Under the pieces are notes generated by a model. That model had not been told where the DNA came from. It worked only from the letters and a program-made list of their open reading frames with translations, and did no database searches. 32,721 bases of DNA, taken from Pseudobutyrivibrio sp. Lineage in GTDB: Bacteria > Bacillota > Clostridia > Lachnospirales > Lachnospiraceae. Position numbers and translations under genes: made by a program. The stretch spans positions 1-32,721 of the forward strand of contig JAILGH010000051.1 in the NCBI GenBank assembly GCA_024697025.1, read 5' to 3'. Numbering within the stretch: position 1 is the first letter of the stretch; every line of letters starts with the position of its first letter. Below, one piece after another: positions 14,457-21,982 of the stretch.

Positions 14457-16040
14457 ATGGAAGAATGGAAGAATTTTGACCAGTTAGAGTCATACAAGGC
14501 TCTTCAAGGTCTCAAGAGTCAGGTTGAGCTCAAGTCTGTTATGGCAGGAGCAAACGGTGCAAAGCGCGTCGCAGAGTATTCTGTTCCTATGTCAAACGGC
14601 ATGGCATACAACTTTGCAGCAAAGCAGGTAGATGATACTGTTCTTGCTACACTTCAAAAGCTTGCAGATGAGGCGCAGCTTACAGACAAGTACGCAGCCC
14701 TCTACAACGGCGAAGTTATCAACACAGGTGAGAAGAGACTTGTTCTTCACCAGCTTACACGTGGCCAGCTTGGCAATGATGTTATGGCTGATGGCGTTAA
14801 CAAGAGAGAGTTTTATGTAGAGCAGCAGAACCGTATCGCTGAGTTTGCAAACAAGGTACATGCAGGTACAATCGCAAACGAAAAGGGTGAGAAGTTTACA
14901 ACTGTAGTTCAGATTGGTATAGGTGGTTCTGATCTTGGTCCTCGTGCTATGTATCTTGCACTTGAGAACTGGGCTAAGGTTACAGGCACATTCAAGATGG
15001 AAGCTCGTTTCATTTCAAACGTAGATCCAGACGATGCTGCATCAGTTCTTGCAGGTGTTGATGTTGCTCATTCAATCTTTATTTTGGTTTCAAAGTCAGG
15101 TACAACACTTGAGACACTTACTAACGAGTCATTTGTTAAGGATGCCCTTGCAAAGGCTGGTTTAGATGCATCTAAGCACATGATTGCTGTTACATCTGAT
15201 GCTTCTCCACTTGCAAAGTCATCTGATTACCTTAATGCATTCTTCATGGATGATTACATCGGCGGCCGTTACTCATCTACATCTTCAGTAGGTGGCGCAG
15301 TACTTTCACTTGCATTTGGTCCAGATGTATTTGCTAAATTCTTAAATGGTGCAGCAGCAGAAGACAAGCTTGCTTGCAACACAGACATTCGTAAGAACCC
15401 TGCTATGCTCGATGCCCTTATCGGTGTATACGAGAGAAACGTTCTTGGTTTCGAGACAACAGCAGTTCTTCCATATTCACAGGGACTTAGCCGTTTTCCA
15501 GCTCACTTACAGCAGCTCGACATGGAGTCAAACGGCAAGAGCGTTAACCGTTTCGGCGAAAAGATTAACTACGTTACAGGTCCAGTTATCTTTGGTGAGC
15601 CAGGTACTAACGGTCAGCACAGCTTCTATCAGCTCCTTCACCAGGGAACTAACATCATTCCACTTCAGTTTGTTGGTTTCAAGAATAGCCAGATGGCTAC
15701 AGATGTTGTTATTGAGGATAGCACATCTCAGCAGAAGCTTTGCGCTAACGTAGCAGCTCAGATTATGGCATTTGCTTGCGGTAAGGATGATGAGAATCCT
15801 AACAAGTACTTTGAGGGTAACCGTCCATCATCAATCATTGTTGGCGACAAGCTTACTCCAGAGACACTTGGTGCTCTTCTTGCTCACTTTGAGAACAAGG
15901 TTATGTTCCAGGGCTTTGTTTGGAACCTTAACTCATTTGACCAGGAAGGTGTTCAGCTTGGTAAGACTCTTGCAAAGAAGGTTCTTGCTGGCGATACATC
16001 AGATGCTCTTGCAGCTTACGCAAACTTGCTTAATATTTAA
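14457..16040 (+). CDS. pgi: Glucose-6-phosphate isomerase
   Basis: Pgi interconverts glucose-6-phosphate and fructose-6-phosphate in glycolysis and gluconeogenesis. The 527-residue product is of the long type. QIGIGGSDLGPRAMYLAL (about 150-167) is the first sugar-phosphate motif, VSKSGTTLETLTN the second (SIS), then FMDDYIGGRYSSTSSVG, GEPGTNGQHSFYQLLHQGT containing the catalytic His, and the Lys-bearing C-terminal segment FDQEGVQLGKTLAKKVL. ATG 14457 follows AAAGGAG (14442-14448) with an 8-nt spacing. Codon use is markedly biased to a small set of codons, unlike the preceding operon, which suggests high expression. It is flanked by its own promoter region and terminator, so it is probably monocistronic. 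Confidence 0.98.
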   Translation: MEEWKNFDQLESYKALQGLKSQVELKSVMAGANGAKRVAEYSVPMSNGMAYNFAAKQVDDTVLATLQKLADEAQLTDKYAALYNGEVINTGEKRLVLHQLTRGQLGNDVMADGVNKREFYVEQQNRIAEFANKVHAGTIANEKGEKFTTVVQIGIGGSDLGPRAMYLALENWAKVTGTFKMEARFISNVDPDDAASVLAGVDVAHSIFILVSKSGTTLETLTNESFVKDALAKAGLDASKHMIAVTSDASPLAKSSDYLNAFFMDDYIGGRYSSTSSVGGAVLSLAFGPDVFAKFLNGAAAEDKLACNTDIRKNPAMLDALIGVYERNVLGFETTAVLPYSQGLSRFPAHLQQLDMESNGKSVNRFGEKINYVTGPVIFGEPGTNGQHSFYQLLHQGTNIIPLQFVGFKNSQMATDVVIEDSTSQQKLCANVAAQIMAFACGKDDENPNKYFEGNRPSSIIVGDKLTPETLGALLAHFENKVMFQGFVWNLNSFDQEGVQLGKTLAKKVLAGDTSDALAAYANLLNI

Positions 16041-16052
16041 TTAAAAAATTAT

Positions 16053-16090
16053 AAAAAATAGCTATCCGTATTGCGATAGCTATTTTTTTT
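16053..16090 (+). terminator. Rho-independent terminator of pgi
   Basis: A 14-bp perfect stem (AAAAAATAGCTATC 16053-16066 with 16075-16088), loop CGTATTGC, runs into eight T residues. The A-rich left side means it could also act on the other strand. Confidence 0.93.
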
Positions 16091-16162
16091 AGTTACTATT
16101 ATTCAAGGTATATAAGAGCGGTTGATTTTAATCAATTAGATATAGGCTCGCAGGAGAAAGCA

Positions 16163-16825
16163 ATGGAAAATAAATACGAGGATGCAGAGCAAGAATCGGT
16201 TAAAAAGACATTTGCGGGAGAAAAGAACAAGCTTGCAAAGATGACTTTTAATGAAAAGGTTGAGTATATCTTTTCCTATTATAAGTTGCATATTTTTGCA
16301 ATCCTTTTAGCGGTTATAGCTTTGGTGTGGGGAATTCATCACGCACTTACTTACGTTAGATACGAATTCTACGGTTTGGTTGTCAATTCAAGTGAGGTTG
16401 ATAGCAGCCGCCAGCAGGATATACATGATTATCTAGGGATGGGAAAGCACGAGGGTGTTAGCATATCTTCAGATGTATATTCTGATGAGCGAGGTGACAT
16501 GGCCTACGGCAATCGACTAGATCTTTTGATAGCCACTGGGCAGATGGATTTTGCCTTCACAGATGAGGCAGGCCTTGAATATTTAGAGGATAACTTTTTT
16601 CACAGTAAAGAGGAATTGGATGTCAGTTTGGAGTTACTGAAAGAATATGGTACTATCACAGGGGATAAGCCGGCAAAGGATATTTCAGGTAGCCCAATTC
16701 AAGAGTATTTTGGCTTGGAAGATGATGTTCACTACCTGTTTTTCTATCCAGGGGAACTCAACAAGGATAAGTTAAAAGCATTTAAGAAAATGTTAGATGA
16801 AATAGAAGCTGGTACTATCAAATAA
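16163..16825 (+). CDS. Single-pass membrane protein of unknown function
   Basis: I do not recognise a named family. The 220 residues comprise a charged cytosolic N terminus (about 1-40, with MTFNEKVEYIFSYYKLH just before the membrane), one transmembrane helix (about 42-62, IFAILLAVIALVWGIHHAL) and an extracytoplasmic domain of about 155 residues, rich in acidic residues, without cysteines and without an obvious catalytic motif. The segment LLIATGQMDFAFTDEAGLEYL followed by YLFFYPGELNKDKLKAFKKML is loosely reminiscent of solute-binding folds, but that is only an impression. AGGAG at 16151-16155 precedes the ATG. The DUF624 gene starts 68 nt downstream without an intervening terminator, so the two may act together. 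Confidence 0.75.
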   Translation: MENKYEDAEQESVKKTFAGEKNKLAKMTFNEKVEYIFSYYKLHIFAILLAVIALVWGIHHALTYVRYEFYGLVVNSSEVDSSRQQDIHDYLGMGKHEGVSISSDVYSDERGDMAYGNRLDLLIATGQMDFAFTDEAGLEYLEDNFFHSKEELDVSLELLKEYGTITGDKPAKDISGSPIQEYFGLEDDVHYLFFYPGELNKDKLKAFKKMLDEIEAGTIK

Positions 16826-16893
16826 TGATAGAGACTCTTCTATTATATAAGAAATAGGACAAGACTAGTCCAATAGAAATAGGAGTATAGGTT

Positions 16894-17520
16894 TTGGGAA
16901 AGCTTTTTGACAACAAATTTATTGATGGAATTAACAAGATAGCAGATGTATTTATACTTTGCTTTTTCTTTTTAGTATGTTCCATTCCTGTATTTACAAT
17001 GGGAGCATCAATGACAGCCATGTACTATACAATGCACAAGTGTATTTTTAAGAACCGTGGCTACACAACAGATTTTTTCCGTTCATTCAAAGAGAACTTC
17101 AGACAGGCAACTGTATCGTGGGTAGTCTTTTTAGTTCTATTTACAATTCTCACTGGAGATATCTACATCATGCGCAACTTTGTAAAGCCAGATAGTCCAT
17201 TTGCGGCAGCAAGCATATTTTTTACAGTATTACTGGTGTTTACAATAGTTTGGATGACCTATCATTTTGCTTATATTGCGCGCTTTGAAAATGGCATCAA
17301 AGCGTCCTTTAAGATATCAGCTATATTTTTAGTAGCAAACATTGGCTGGTCGCTACTTATAGCTGTGATAATTGGAATAGTTCTGTACTTAACATACAGA
17401 TTTGTATTTTTAGTAATCTTCCTTCCGGTTATCTTGCCAGGGGTGCTACATCCAATTTTGGAGAAAGTATTCCGCAAGTATATGTCTCCGGAGGACCTAG
17501 CTAAGGAAGACGAACAATAA
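16894..17520 (+). CDS. DUF624 (YesL-like) integral membrane protein
   Basis: The 208-residue protein has about five hydrophobic segments (roughly 18-42, 74-94, 105-128, 139-165, 167-187) and the DUF624 pattern: an N-terminal GKLFDNKFIDGINKIADVFILCFFFLVCSIPVFTMGAS, then AMYYTMHKCIFKNRGY...FFRSFKENFRQA. DUF624 genes usually sit next to carbohydrate ABC transporters and sensor kinases; the molecular function is unknown. The start is TTG 16894, supported by AGGAG (16881-16885) at 8 nt and by the conserved N terminus. The cytosolic C-terminal tail is short and acidic. A terminator follows. Confidence 0.85.
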   Translation: MGKLFDNKFIDGINKIADVFILCFFFLVCSIPVFTMGASMTAMYYTMHKCIFKNRGYTTDFFRSFKENFRQATVSWVVFLVLFTILTGDIYIMRNFVKPDSPFAAASIFFTVLLVFTIVWMTYHFAYIARFENGIKASFKISAIFLVANIGWSLLIAVIIGIVLYLTYRFVFLVIFLPVILPGVLHPILEKVFRKYMSPEDLAKEDEQ

Positions 17521-17528
17521 TGTAATAC

Positions 17529-17556
17529 ACTCCAGGAATAAACCTGGAGTTGTTTT
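17529..17556 (+). terminator. Rho-independent terminator after the DUF624 gene
   Basis: An 8-bp perfect stem ACTCCAGG (17529-17536) / CCTGGAGT (17543-17550), loop AATAAA, is followed by TGTTTTG. Confidence 0.85.
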
Positions 17557-17614
17557 GCTATATAGGAGTACCTATAGGGTGAAAATATATTGAAAACGTG
17601 GGAAAAACTGGCTA

Positions 17615-17650
17615 TTGACAAAATATTACATGTGTGATACAACTGTACTA
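17615..17650 (+). promoter_or_regulatory. Promoter and possible operator of the YtrA-type operon
   Basis: A perfect TTGACA (17615-17620) is followed after 17 nt by TACAAC (17638-17643), a weak -10. TACA-AC-TGTA sits on the -10 and is a short palindrome where an autoregulating GntR/YtrA protein could bind; the match is too short to be firm. Confidence 0.45.
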
Positions 17651-17683
17651 GAACAGATAATACAGCCCACGGGGAGGAAATAA

Positions 17684-18067
17684 ATGATCCAACTTAATTA
17701 CAGGGATGCCAAACCGATATATGAGCAAATTAAAGATGGTTTAAGGCGTCTTGTTGTTTCCGGAGCCGTTAAAAAAGATGAGAAACTTCCTAGTGTACGT
17801 GAGCTTGCCACTAGTCTCTCGATAAACCCCAACACAATTCAGAAGGCTTATCGTGAGTTAGAGCAAGAAGGGTATATTTATACAATTGCGGGTAAAGGTA
17901 GTTATGCTGCTGAACGAGCGGATGTTGTATCAGGGAGGAATATGGAACTAATGAAAGAATTTGATGAAATAGTTAAAGAACTTTTGTATCTCTGTGATGA
18001 TAAGGAAATCCTTATTCAGCGAATAGAAGAACTGGCGAAGGGAGGTCCTAATCATGATAGAAGTTAA
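17684..18067 (+). CDS. GntR-family transcriptional regulator, YtrA subfamily
   Basis: This 127-residue cytosolic repressor-type protein has an N-terminal winged helix-turn-helix (PIYEQIKDGLRRLVVSGAVKKDEKLPSVRELATSLSINPNTIQKAYRELEQEGYIYTIAGKGSYAA, about residues 11-76) and the short C-terminal helical dimerisation tail that defines YtrA, rather than a ligand domain. YtrA proteins usually repress their own ABC transporter operon and respond to cell-envelope stress. The gene overlaps the ATPase gene by 14 nt, the arrangement expected for such an operon. GGGGAGG lies before the ATG. Confidence 0.93.
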   Translation: MIQLNYRDAKPIYEQIKDGLRRLVVSGAVKKDEKLPSVRELATSLSINPNTIQKAYRELEQEGYIYTIAGKGSYAAERADVVSGRNMELMKEFDEIVKELLYLCDDKEILIQRIEELAKGGPNHDRS

Positions 18068-18953
18068 GAACGTTACAAAGCGCTTTGGCGATTTTATTGC
18101 TCTTGACGATTTAAATATGCATGTAGAGCGTGGCGCTATTTATGGTCTTGTTGGTCCAAATGGTGCTGGTAAATCCACTATCATTAGACATATCTGCGGT
18201 GTTTATAAACAGGATTCGGGAGAAATCACAATAGATGGTGAAAAGGTTTTTGAGAATGAGAGCCTCAAAGGAAAGATGGCAGTCATTCCTGATGACATTT
18301 TCTTTTTCACTCAGGCAAATACTTTGGATATGATGAAGTTCTATAAGAACATGTATCCAAATTTTGATGAACAGCTTTTTCACAAGATAGCTGCTTGTTT
18401 TCCAGCAATCAATATGAAAAAGATGATACGTACTCTTTCAAAGGGTATGCAAAAGCAGGTTGCATTCATGCTTGCTGTTGCCTCTAAGCCAGAGCTTATG
18501 GTTTTAGACGAGCCAGTTGATGGCTTAGACCCAGTTATGCGACGTCAGATTTGGAGCCTTATTATGGCAGACGTAGCAGAGCATGGTCTTACAGTTCTTA
18601 TCAGTTCTCACAACCTTCGAGAACTTGAGGATGTCTGCGACCACGTAGGTATCATGAACAACGGTAAGATTCTTATTGAAAGATCACTTGATGATTTACA
18701 GACGTCCATCACCAAGATTCAGGTTGCCTTTGAGAATGAGATTCCAAAGTTCCCTGATAATATCGAGGTGCTTAAACAAATTACAAATGGACGTGTTCAT
18801 ACACTTATTGTAAAGGGAGAACCACATGCTGCGGAAACAGCTATTTCCCAACTCAATCCACTGCTTATGGATGTGCTTCCTCTTACACTTGAAGAAATAT
18901 TTATTTATGAGTTAGGAGGTGAGAACTATGCAGTCAAAGACTTCATTTTTTAA
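18054..18953 (+). CDS. ABC transporter ATP-binding protein (YtrB-like)
   Basis: This cytosolic nucleotide-binding subunit powers the permease encoded next. Walker A is GPNGAGKST (residues 34-42), the signature loop is LSKGMQKQ (128-135; LSKGM replaces LSGGQ, as is common in YtrB-like proteins), Walker B ends at Asp152-Glu153 (LMVLDEPVDGLDP) and the switch His is 186 (ISSHNLRELE). The 299 residues include a C-terminal accessory region of about 80. It starts inside the regulator gene, with GGAGG just upstream, and overlaps the permease gene by 26 nt, so all three genes are translationally linked. The substrate is unknown. Confidence 0.93.
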   Translation: MIEVKNVTKRFGDFIALDDLNMHVERGAIYGLVGPNGAGKSTIIRHICGVYKQDSGEITIDGEKVFENESLKGKMAVIPDDIFFFTQANTLDMMKFYKNMYPNFDEQLFHKIAACFPAINMKKMIRTLSKGMQKQVAFMLAVASKPELMVLDEPVDGLDPVMRRQIWSLIMADVAEHGLTVLISSHNLRELEDVCDHVGIMNNGKILIERSLDDLQTSITKIQVAFENEIPKFPDNIEVLKQITNGRVHTLIVKGEPHAAETAISQLNPLLMDVLPLTLEEIFIYELGGENYAVKDFIF

Positions 18954-20856
18954 TAAGGCTTTATTTAAAAAAAATCTTAGTCGAACATGGATTGTTGGCG
19001 TAGTATATTTCATCATCCTACTGATTATATTACCTATTTACTATGTACTTAATACAGGTAACGCGGATAACTACATAGTGCAGTACGGTTACAATAAGGA
19101 GATGGCTTTTCTATCTCAGATGGATGCCCTTCCAGCAGCAGAGTTTGGGTTTGCAGTTTCGATTGTAGTTATAGTTATCACCTTTTGGTATCTATTTAAT
19201 AGGCGAGACAGTTACATGATTCATTCATTCCCTGTTAGTCGTAAGACTCTGTTTTGCACAGGCTTGCTGTCATCGTTAATTATTAGTATTACACCAGTTG
19301 TACTTACAGCTATTATTATGACTTTACTTGCTGCATCTTCAGGTATTTATACCTTTGCGGCAATATGGTACTGGGTCTTTCATACTGTAGTATCTACCCT
19401 TATATGCACATCAATCGCATTGTTTGCAGTGATGTGCTCTGGTCAGTTAATCACAGCTATTTGCTTTTATGCCATCTTCAATTTCTTGTATTCGATGATG
19501 GAAACATCATTTAGGCTAGTAGCATCGAGACTTATGTTTGGTATGGCTTACATATCTCTATTTGAGTGTAGCCCTCTTTCTCCAGCTCTTTATTTGAGAG
19601 AGAAATGTGGTGTTGATACAAGTATAGAGTATGACAACTATGGAAATATTTCCAAGTTTACTACTAGTTATACAGGCGTAAAGTACCTAGTTATATATTT
19701 GATTGTTGCGGCAGTTATTGCTATTTTGGCCTTTTTACTTTACAAGACCAAAAAGAACGAGAGAGTTCATGATTTTATAACGGTATCAATTTTTAAGCCG
19801 GTATTTTGTGTGGGCGTGTCATTTTTTGTATCAATGGTACTTGGCACTATGGCAAGCTCTACGATAGCGTCCTTTGGCAAGTACTCATATGATACCAAGT
19901 ACATAATGGCTATATTGTTTGCACTAGTTATTGGAGTGATACTCTTCTATGCAACCAATATGATGATTGAAAAGACTCTTAGAGTTTTTGATATGAAGAG
20001 AGGATTTCACTGTGCATATTATTCAATTGCAGCTTTGGTGATTTTCCTTTGCTTAAGATTTGATGCTTTTGGTGTTGAGAGTAAAGTGCCAGATGTAAAG
20101 GACATTGAGTGGGTCGGCGTTCAGTCTGAGTACACCATGACATTTACTGACCCAAAAGAAATAGCAAAGATAGCAGAATTGCATAAGATTCTCATTGATG
20201 ACAAGAAGGAAATCCGTAATCTCGAGTATTTCCGTCAGAATGAGCAGGCCACTTTACTTACTATCAAGTATAAGCTTAAAAATGGTAAGACTGTATCTAG
20301 ATATTACAACATGATGGATATAGAATCACCATTTTCAACTGCTGATTACACGGCTGCAGCTCAGCCATTCTTGGATTACTTAAATAGTCCAGAGATAATC
20401 AAGGAGCATATATTAGGAAACATTTGGAACGATTGTGATGTTACAAATGTATATTTTGAAAAGATAATACAAACAGAAAACGGCAACTACGTTACCTACC
20501 CTGCTGAACTTGATGTCACAGAGTCGGAACGTTTAGCAAAAAATAAGCGTGTTTATAAAGCACTGCTTAAAGATATAGACAATGGAAGAGTTTTGAACAC
20601 AGAATTTGGACAAGTTGCATGGGACGATAGTAGTGCTCTTGCAAATCAGTTTGAAGTCACATTAGAAAATAAAAATGTTGAATACTTCTCTGATGAGCAG
20701 ACATTCGATGAGTGGGAGTACTATGTACCACTGTACAATCGGACCATTACTATATCGCTAAATCCAAAGTGTGAAAACACTATAAAGGCTCTTACGGATG
20801 AAGGCTATTTAGATGATGTATCAGAAATAGTTACTAGGGCCTATTACTACCAATAA
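18928..20856 (+). CDS. ABC transporter permease with large C-terminal soluble domain
   Basis: The 642-residue membrane protein starts with a short cytosolic segment and a first transmembrane helix (about 18-40). It continues with a cluster of helices to residue about 250 (WYLFNRRDSYMIHSFPVSRKTLF is a typical cytosolic loop of this permease group), and has further helices near 290-315, 325-345 and 360-375. The last 260 residues form a polar domain (from about VPDVKDIEWVGVQSEYTMTF) of unknown function that I take to lie outside the cell. Its partner is the ATPase upstream. ATG 18928 follows AGGAGG (18914-18919) at 8 nt; an in-frame GTG at 18919 would overlap the ribosome site. The substrate is unknown; envelope stress or antimicrobial-peptide response is typical of YtrA-linked systems. 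Confidence 0.85.
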   Translation: MQSKTSFFNKALFKKNLSRTWIVGVVYFIILLIILPIYYVLNTGNADNYIVQYGYNKEMAFLSQMDALPAAEFGFAVSIVVIVITFWYLFNRRDSYMIHSFPVSRKTLFCTGLLSSLIISITPVVLTAIIMTLLAASSGIYTFAAIWYWVFHTVVSTLICTSIALFAVMCSGQLITAICFYAIFNFLYSMMETSFRLVASRLMFGMAYISLFECSPLSPALYLREKCGVDTSIEYDNYGNISKFTTSYTGVKYLVIYLIVAAVIAILAFLLYKTKKNERVHDFITVSIFKPVFCVGVSFFVSMVLGTMASSTIASFGKYSYDTKYIMAILFALVIGVILFYATNMMIEKTLRVFDMKRGFHCAYYSIAALVIFLCLRFDAFGVESKVPDVKDIEWVGVQSEYTMTFTDPKEIAKIAELHKILIDDKKEIRNLEYFRQNEQATLLTIKYKLKNGKTVSRYYNMMDIESPFSTADYTAAAQPFLDYLNSPEIIKEHILGNIWNDCDVTNVYFEKIIQTENGNYVTYPAELDVTESERLAKNKRVYKALLKDIDNGRVLNTEFGQVAWDDSSALANQFEVTLENKNVEYFSDEQTFDEWEYYVPLYNRTITISLNPKCENTIKALTDEGYLDDVSEIVTRAYYYQ

Positions 20857-20910
20857 AATAATTTAGGTAGTAATCTTGAAATTGTTTACATCTTAATTCT
20901 CTATCCGATA

Positions 20911-20928
20911 GTAACTACTTGTAGTTAC
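20911..20928. repeat. 18-bp palindrome upstream of the flagellar region
   Basis: GTAACTAC-TT-GTAGTTAC is a perfect 8-bp inverted repeat with a 2-nt centre. It lies in the 3' region of the ABC operon, 15 bp before the terminator. It could be a protein-binding site; an RNA stem with a 2-nt loop is sterically poor. Confidence 0.5.
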
Positions 20929-20942
20929 AAATCTCTCTAACC

Positions 20943-20979
20943 ACCCCGGGGTCCTCTCAGCCCTGGGGTAAAGTTTTTT
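20943..20979 (+). terminator. Rho-independent terminator of the GntR-ABC operon
   Basis: ACCCCGGGG (20943-20951) pairs with CCCTGGGGT (20961-20969), 9 bp with one G-U, loop TCCTCTCAG, followed by AAAGTTTTTT. Confidence 0.9.
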
Positions 20980-21011
20980 GAAATTTTTGTTAAATTTTTT
21001 GAAAAAAGGTA

Positions 21012-21039
21012 TAAAGTTTTATTAAAGAGGTACCGATAA
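21012..21039 (+). promoter_or_regulatory. Sigma-28 (SigD/FliA) promoter of the flgM operon
   Basis: TAAA (21012-21015), 16 nt, ACCGATAA (21032-21039) matches the SigD consensus TAAA-N15-GCCGATAA except for one base. An A/T-rich tract lies just upstream. The expected start is near 21046, about 70 nt before the flgM ATG. This would make flgM a late gene under its own client sigma factor. Confidence 0.8.
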
Positions 21040-21118
21040 CAGTATTGTAAAGAAAAGATTACTTTGAGATGTTGGAACAAAATCCGCAGAATTCAAGGGA
21101 GGAAAGGAGTGTGTCGAT

Positions 21119-21400
21119 ATGCGTATAGAGGCTTATAATCAGGTAGCACAACTATATCAATCATCAAACACTAAAAGCGCATCACAGACTGCAAAAGCAA
21201 ATGGTATGGGCCGTGATGAAGTTCAAATCTCTTCAACTGGCAAGGATTACCAAGTAGCAAAAGCAGCAGTTTCTGAGGCAGCCGACATCAGGGAAGACTT
21301 AGTAGCAGACATTAAGGCAAGAATTAAAGACGGAACATATGAAGTCAGCACTGATGATTTCGCAGAGAAATTGTTATCTGAAGTTGGATCAATCTTTTAG
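21119..21400 (+). CDS. flgM: Anti-sigma-28 factor FlgM
   Basis: FlgM binds and inhibits sigma-28 until it is exported through the finished hook-basal body, so filament genes switch on only then. The 93-residue protein begins with MRIEAYNQVAQLYQ and has the FlgM-type serine-rich unfolded N-terminal half (DEVQISSTGKDYQVAKAAV), then a C-terminal sigma-binding helix region (IREDLVADIKARIKDGTYEVSTDDFAEKLL). AAAGGAG is spaced 9 nt from the ATG. It is first in the operon flgM-flgN-flgK, directly behind a sigma-28 promoter, giving a negative feedback loop. Confidence 0.95.
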   Translation: MRIEAYNQVAQLYQSSNTKSASQTAKANGMGRDEVQISSTGKDYQVAKAAVSEAADIREDLVADIKARIKDGTYEVSTDDFAEKLLSEVGSIF

Positions 21401-21418
21401 TTTTTGTGAGGTTATTGC

Positions 21419-21931
21419 GTGGCTAGTTTAATGGAAGAATTGCTCTTAACTATGGATGGTGAAACGGAGCAGTATGAAAAGTTAATTAATCTTAATGGAG
21501 AAAAGAAGGATTCTATTATCCATAAGAAACTTGACGTACTCGAGGCTATTACCGTTCAGGAGCAAGCCATCGCAGACGCCTTATTGGAGCTTGAAAAAAA
21601 GCGCCAAGATTTACTGTGCAGTATTGCAGCAGTAATGGGGCACGAGGGTGAGCCTATTACCGTATCATGGATGATCGATAATATGGCAGGCCAGCCTGTA
21701 GAAAGACAGCAGCTTATTGCAGCAAAGGATAAGCTCAAGGAAGCTGCGGCAAATGTGCAAGTGTTGAATTTTCAGACACAGAATTTGTTGCGTCAGGCAA
21801 TAGAGATGGTGGAGTTTGATATTACTCTTTTAAAGAGTGCAAAGCAGGCGCCACAGACATCTAACTATGGCAGAGATGCAGAGACTACAGGGAATCTTTT
21901 AGGTAAATCAGGATTTGATGCTAAGCAATAG
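21419..21931 (+). CDS. flgN: Flagellar export chaperone FlgN
   Basis: FlgN is a cytosolic helical chaperone that escorts the hook-filament junction proteins FlgK and FlgL to the export gate. The 170-residue product is nearly all coiled-coil helix (about residues 1-140: LLLTMDGETEQYEKLINLNGEKKDSIIHKKLDVLEAITVQEQAIADALLELEKKRQ...), with a polar, flexible tail. The start is GTG 21419, with GTGAGG about 7 nt upstream. It sits between flgM and flgK, the usual place for FlgN. Sequence similarity within the family is low, so the call rests on helix pattern plus position. Confidence 0.88.
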   Translation: MASLMEELLLTMDGETEQYEKLINLNGEKKDSIIHKKLDVLEAITVQEQAIADALLELEKKRQDLLCSIAAVMGHEGEPITVSWMIDNMAGQPVERQQLIAAKDKLKEAAANVQVLNFQTQNLLRQAIEMVEFDITLLKSAKQAPQTSNYGRDAETTGNLLGKSGFDAKQ

Positions 21932-21982
21932 GAAACGGATGTCCTTAAAGAAGTATCAGTTTACTTTTGGAGGGACACGACT

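Noticed and set aside
15346-16044. Plus-strand alternative frames of 135 and 90 codons inside pgi
   Set aside because: They are frame shadows caused by the strong codon bias of pgi; the products are Leu/Ser/Arg-rich with no family pattern.
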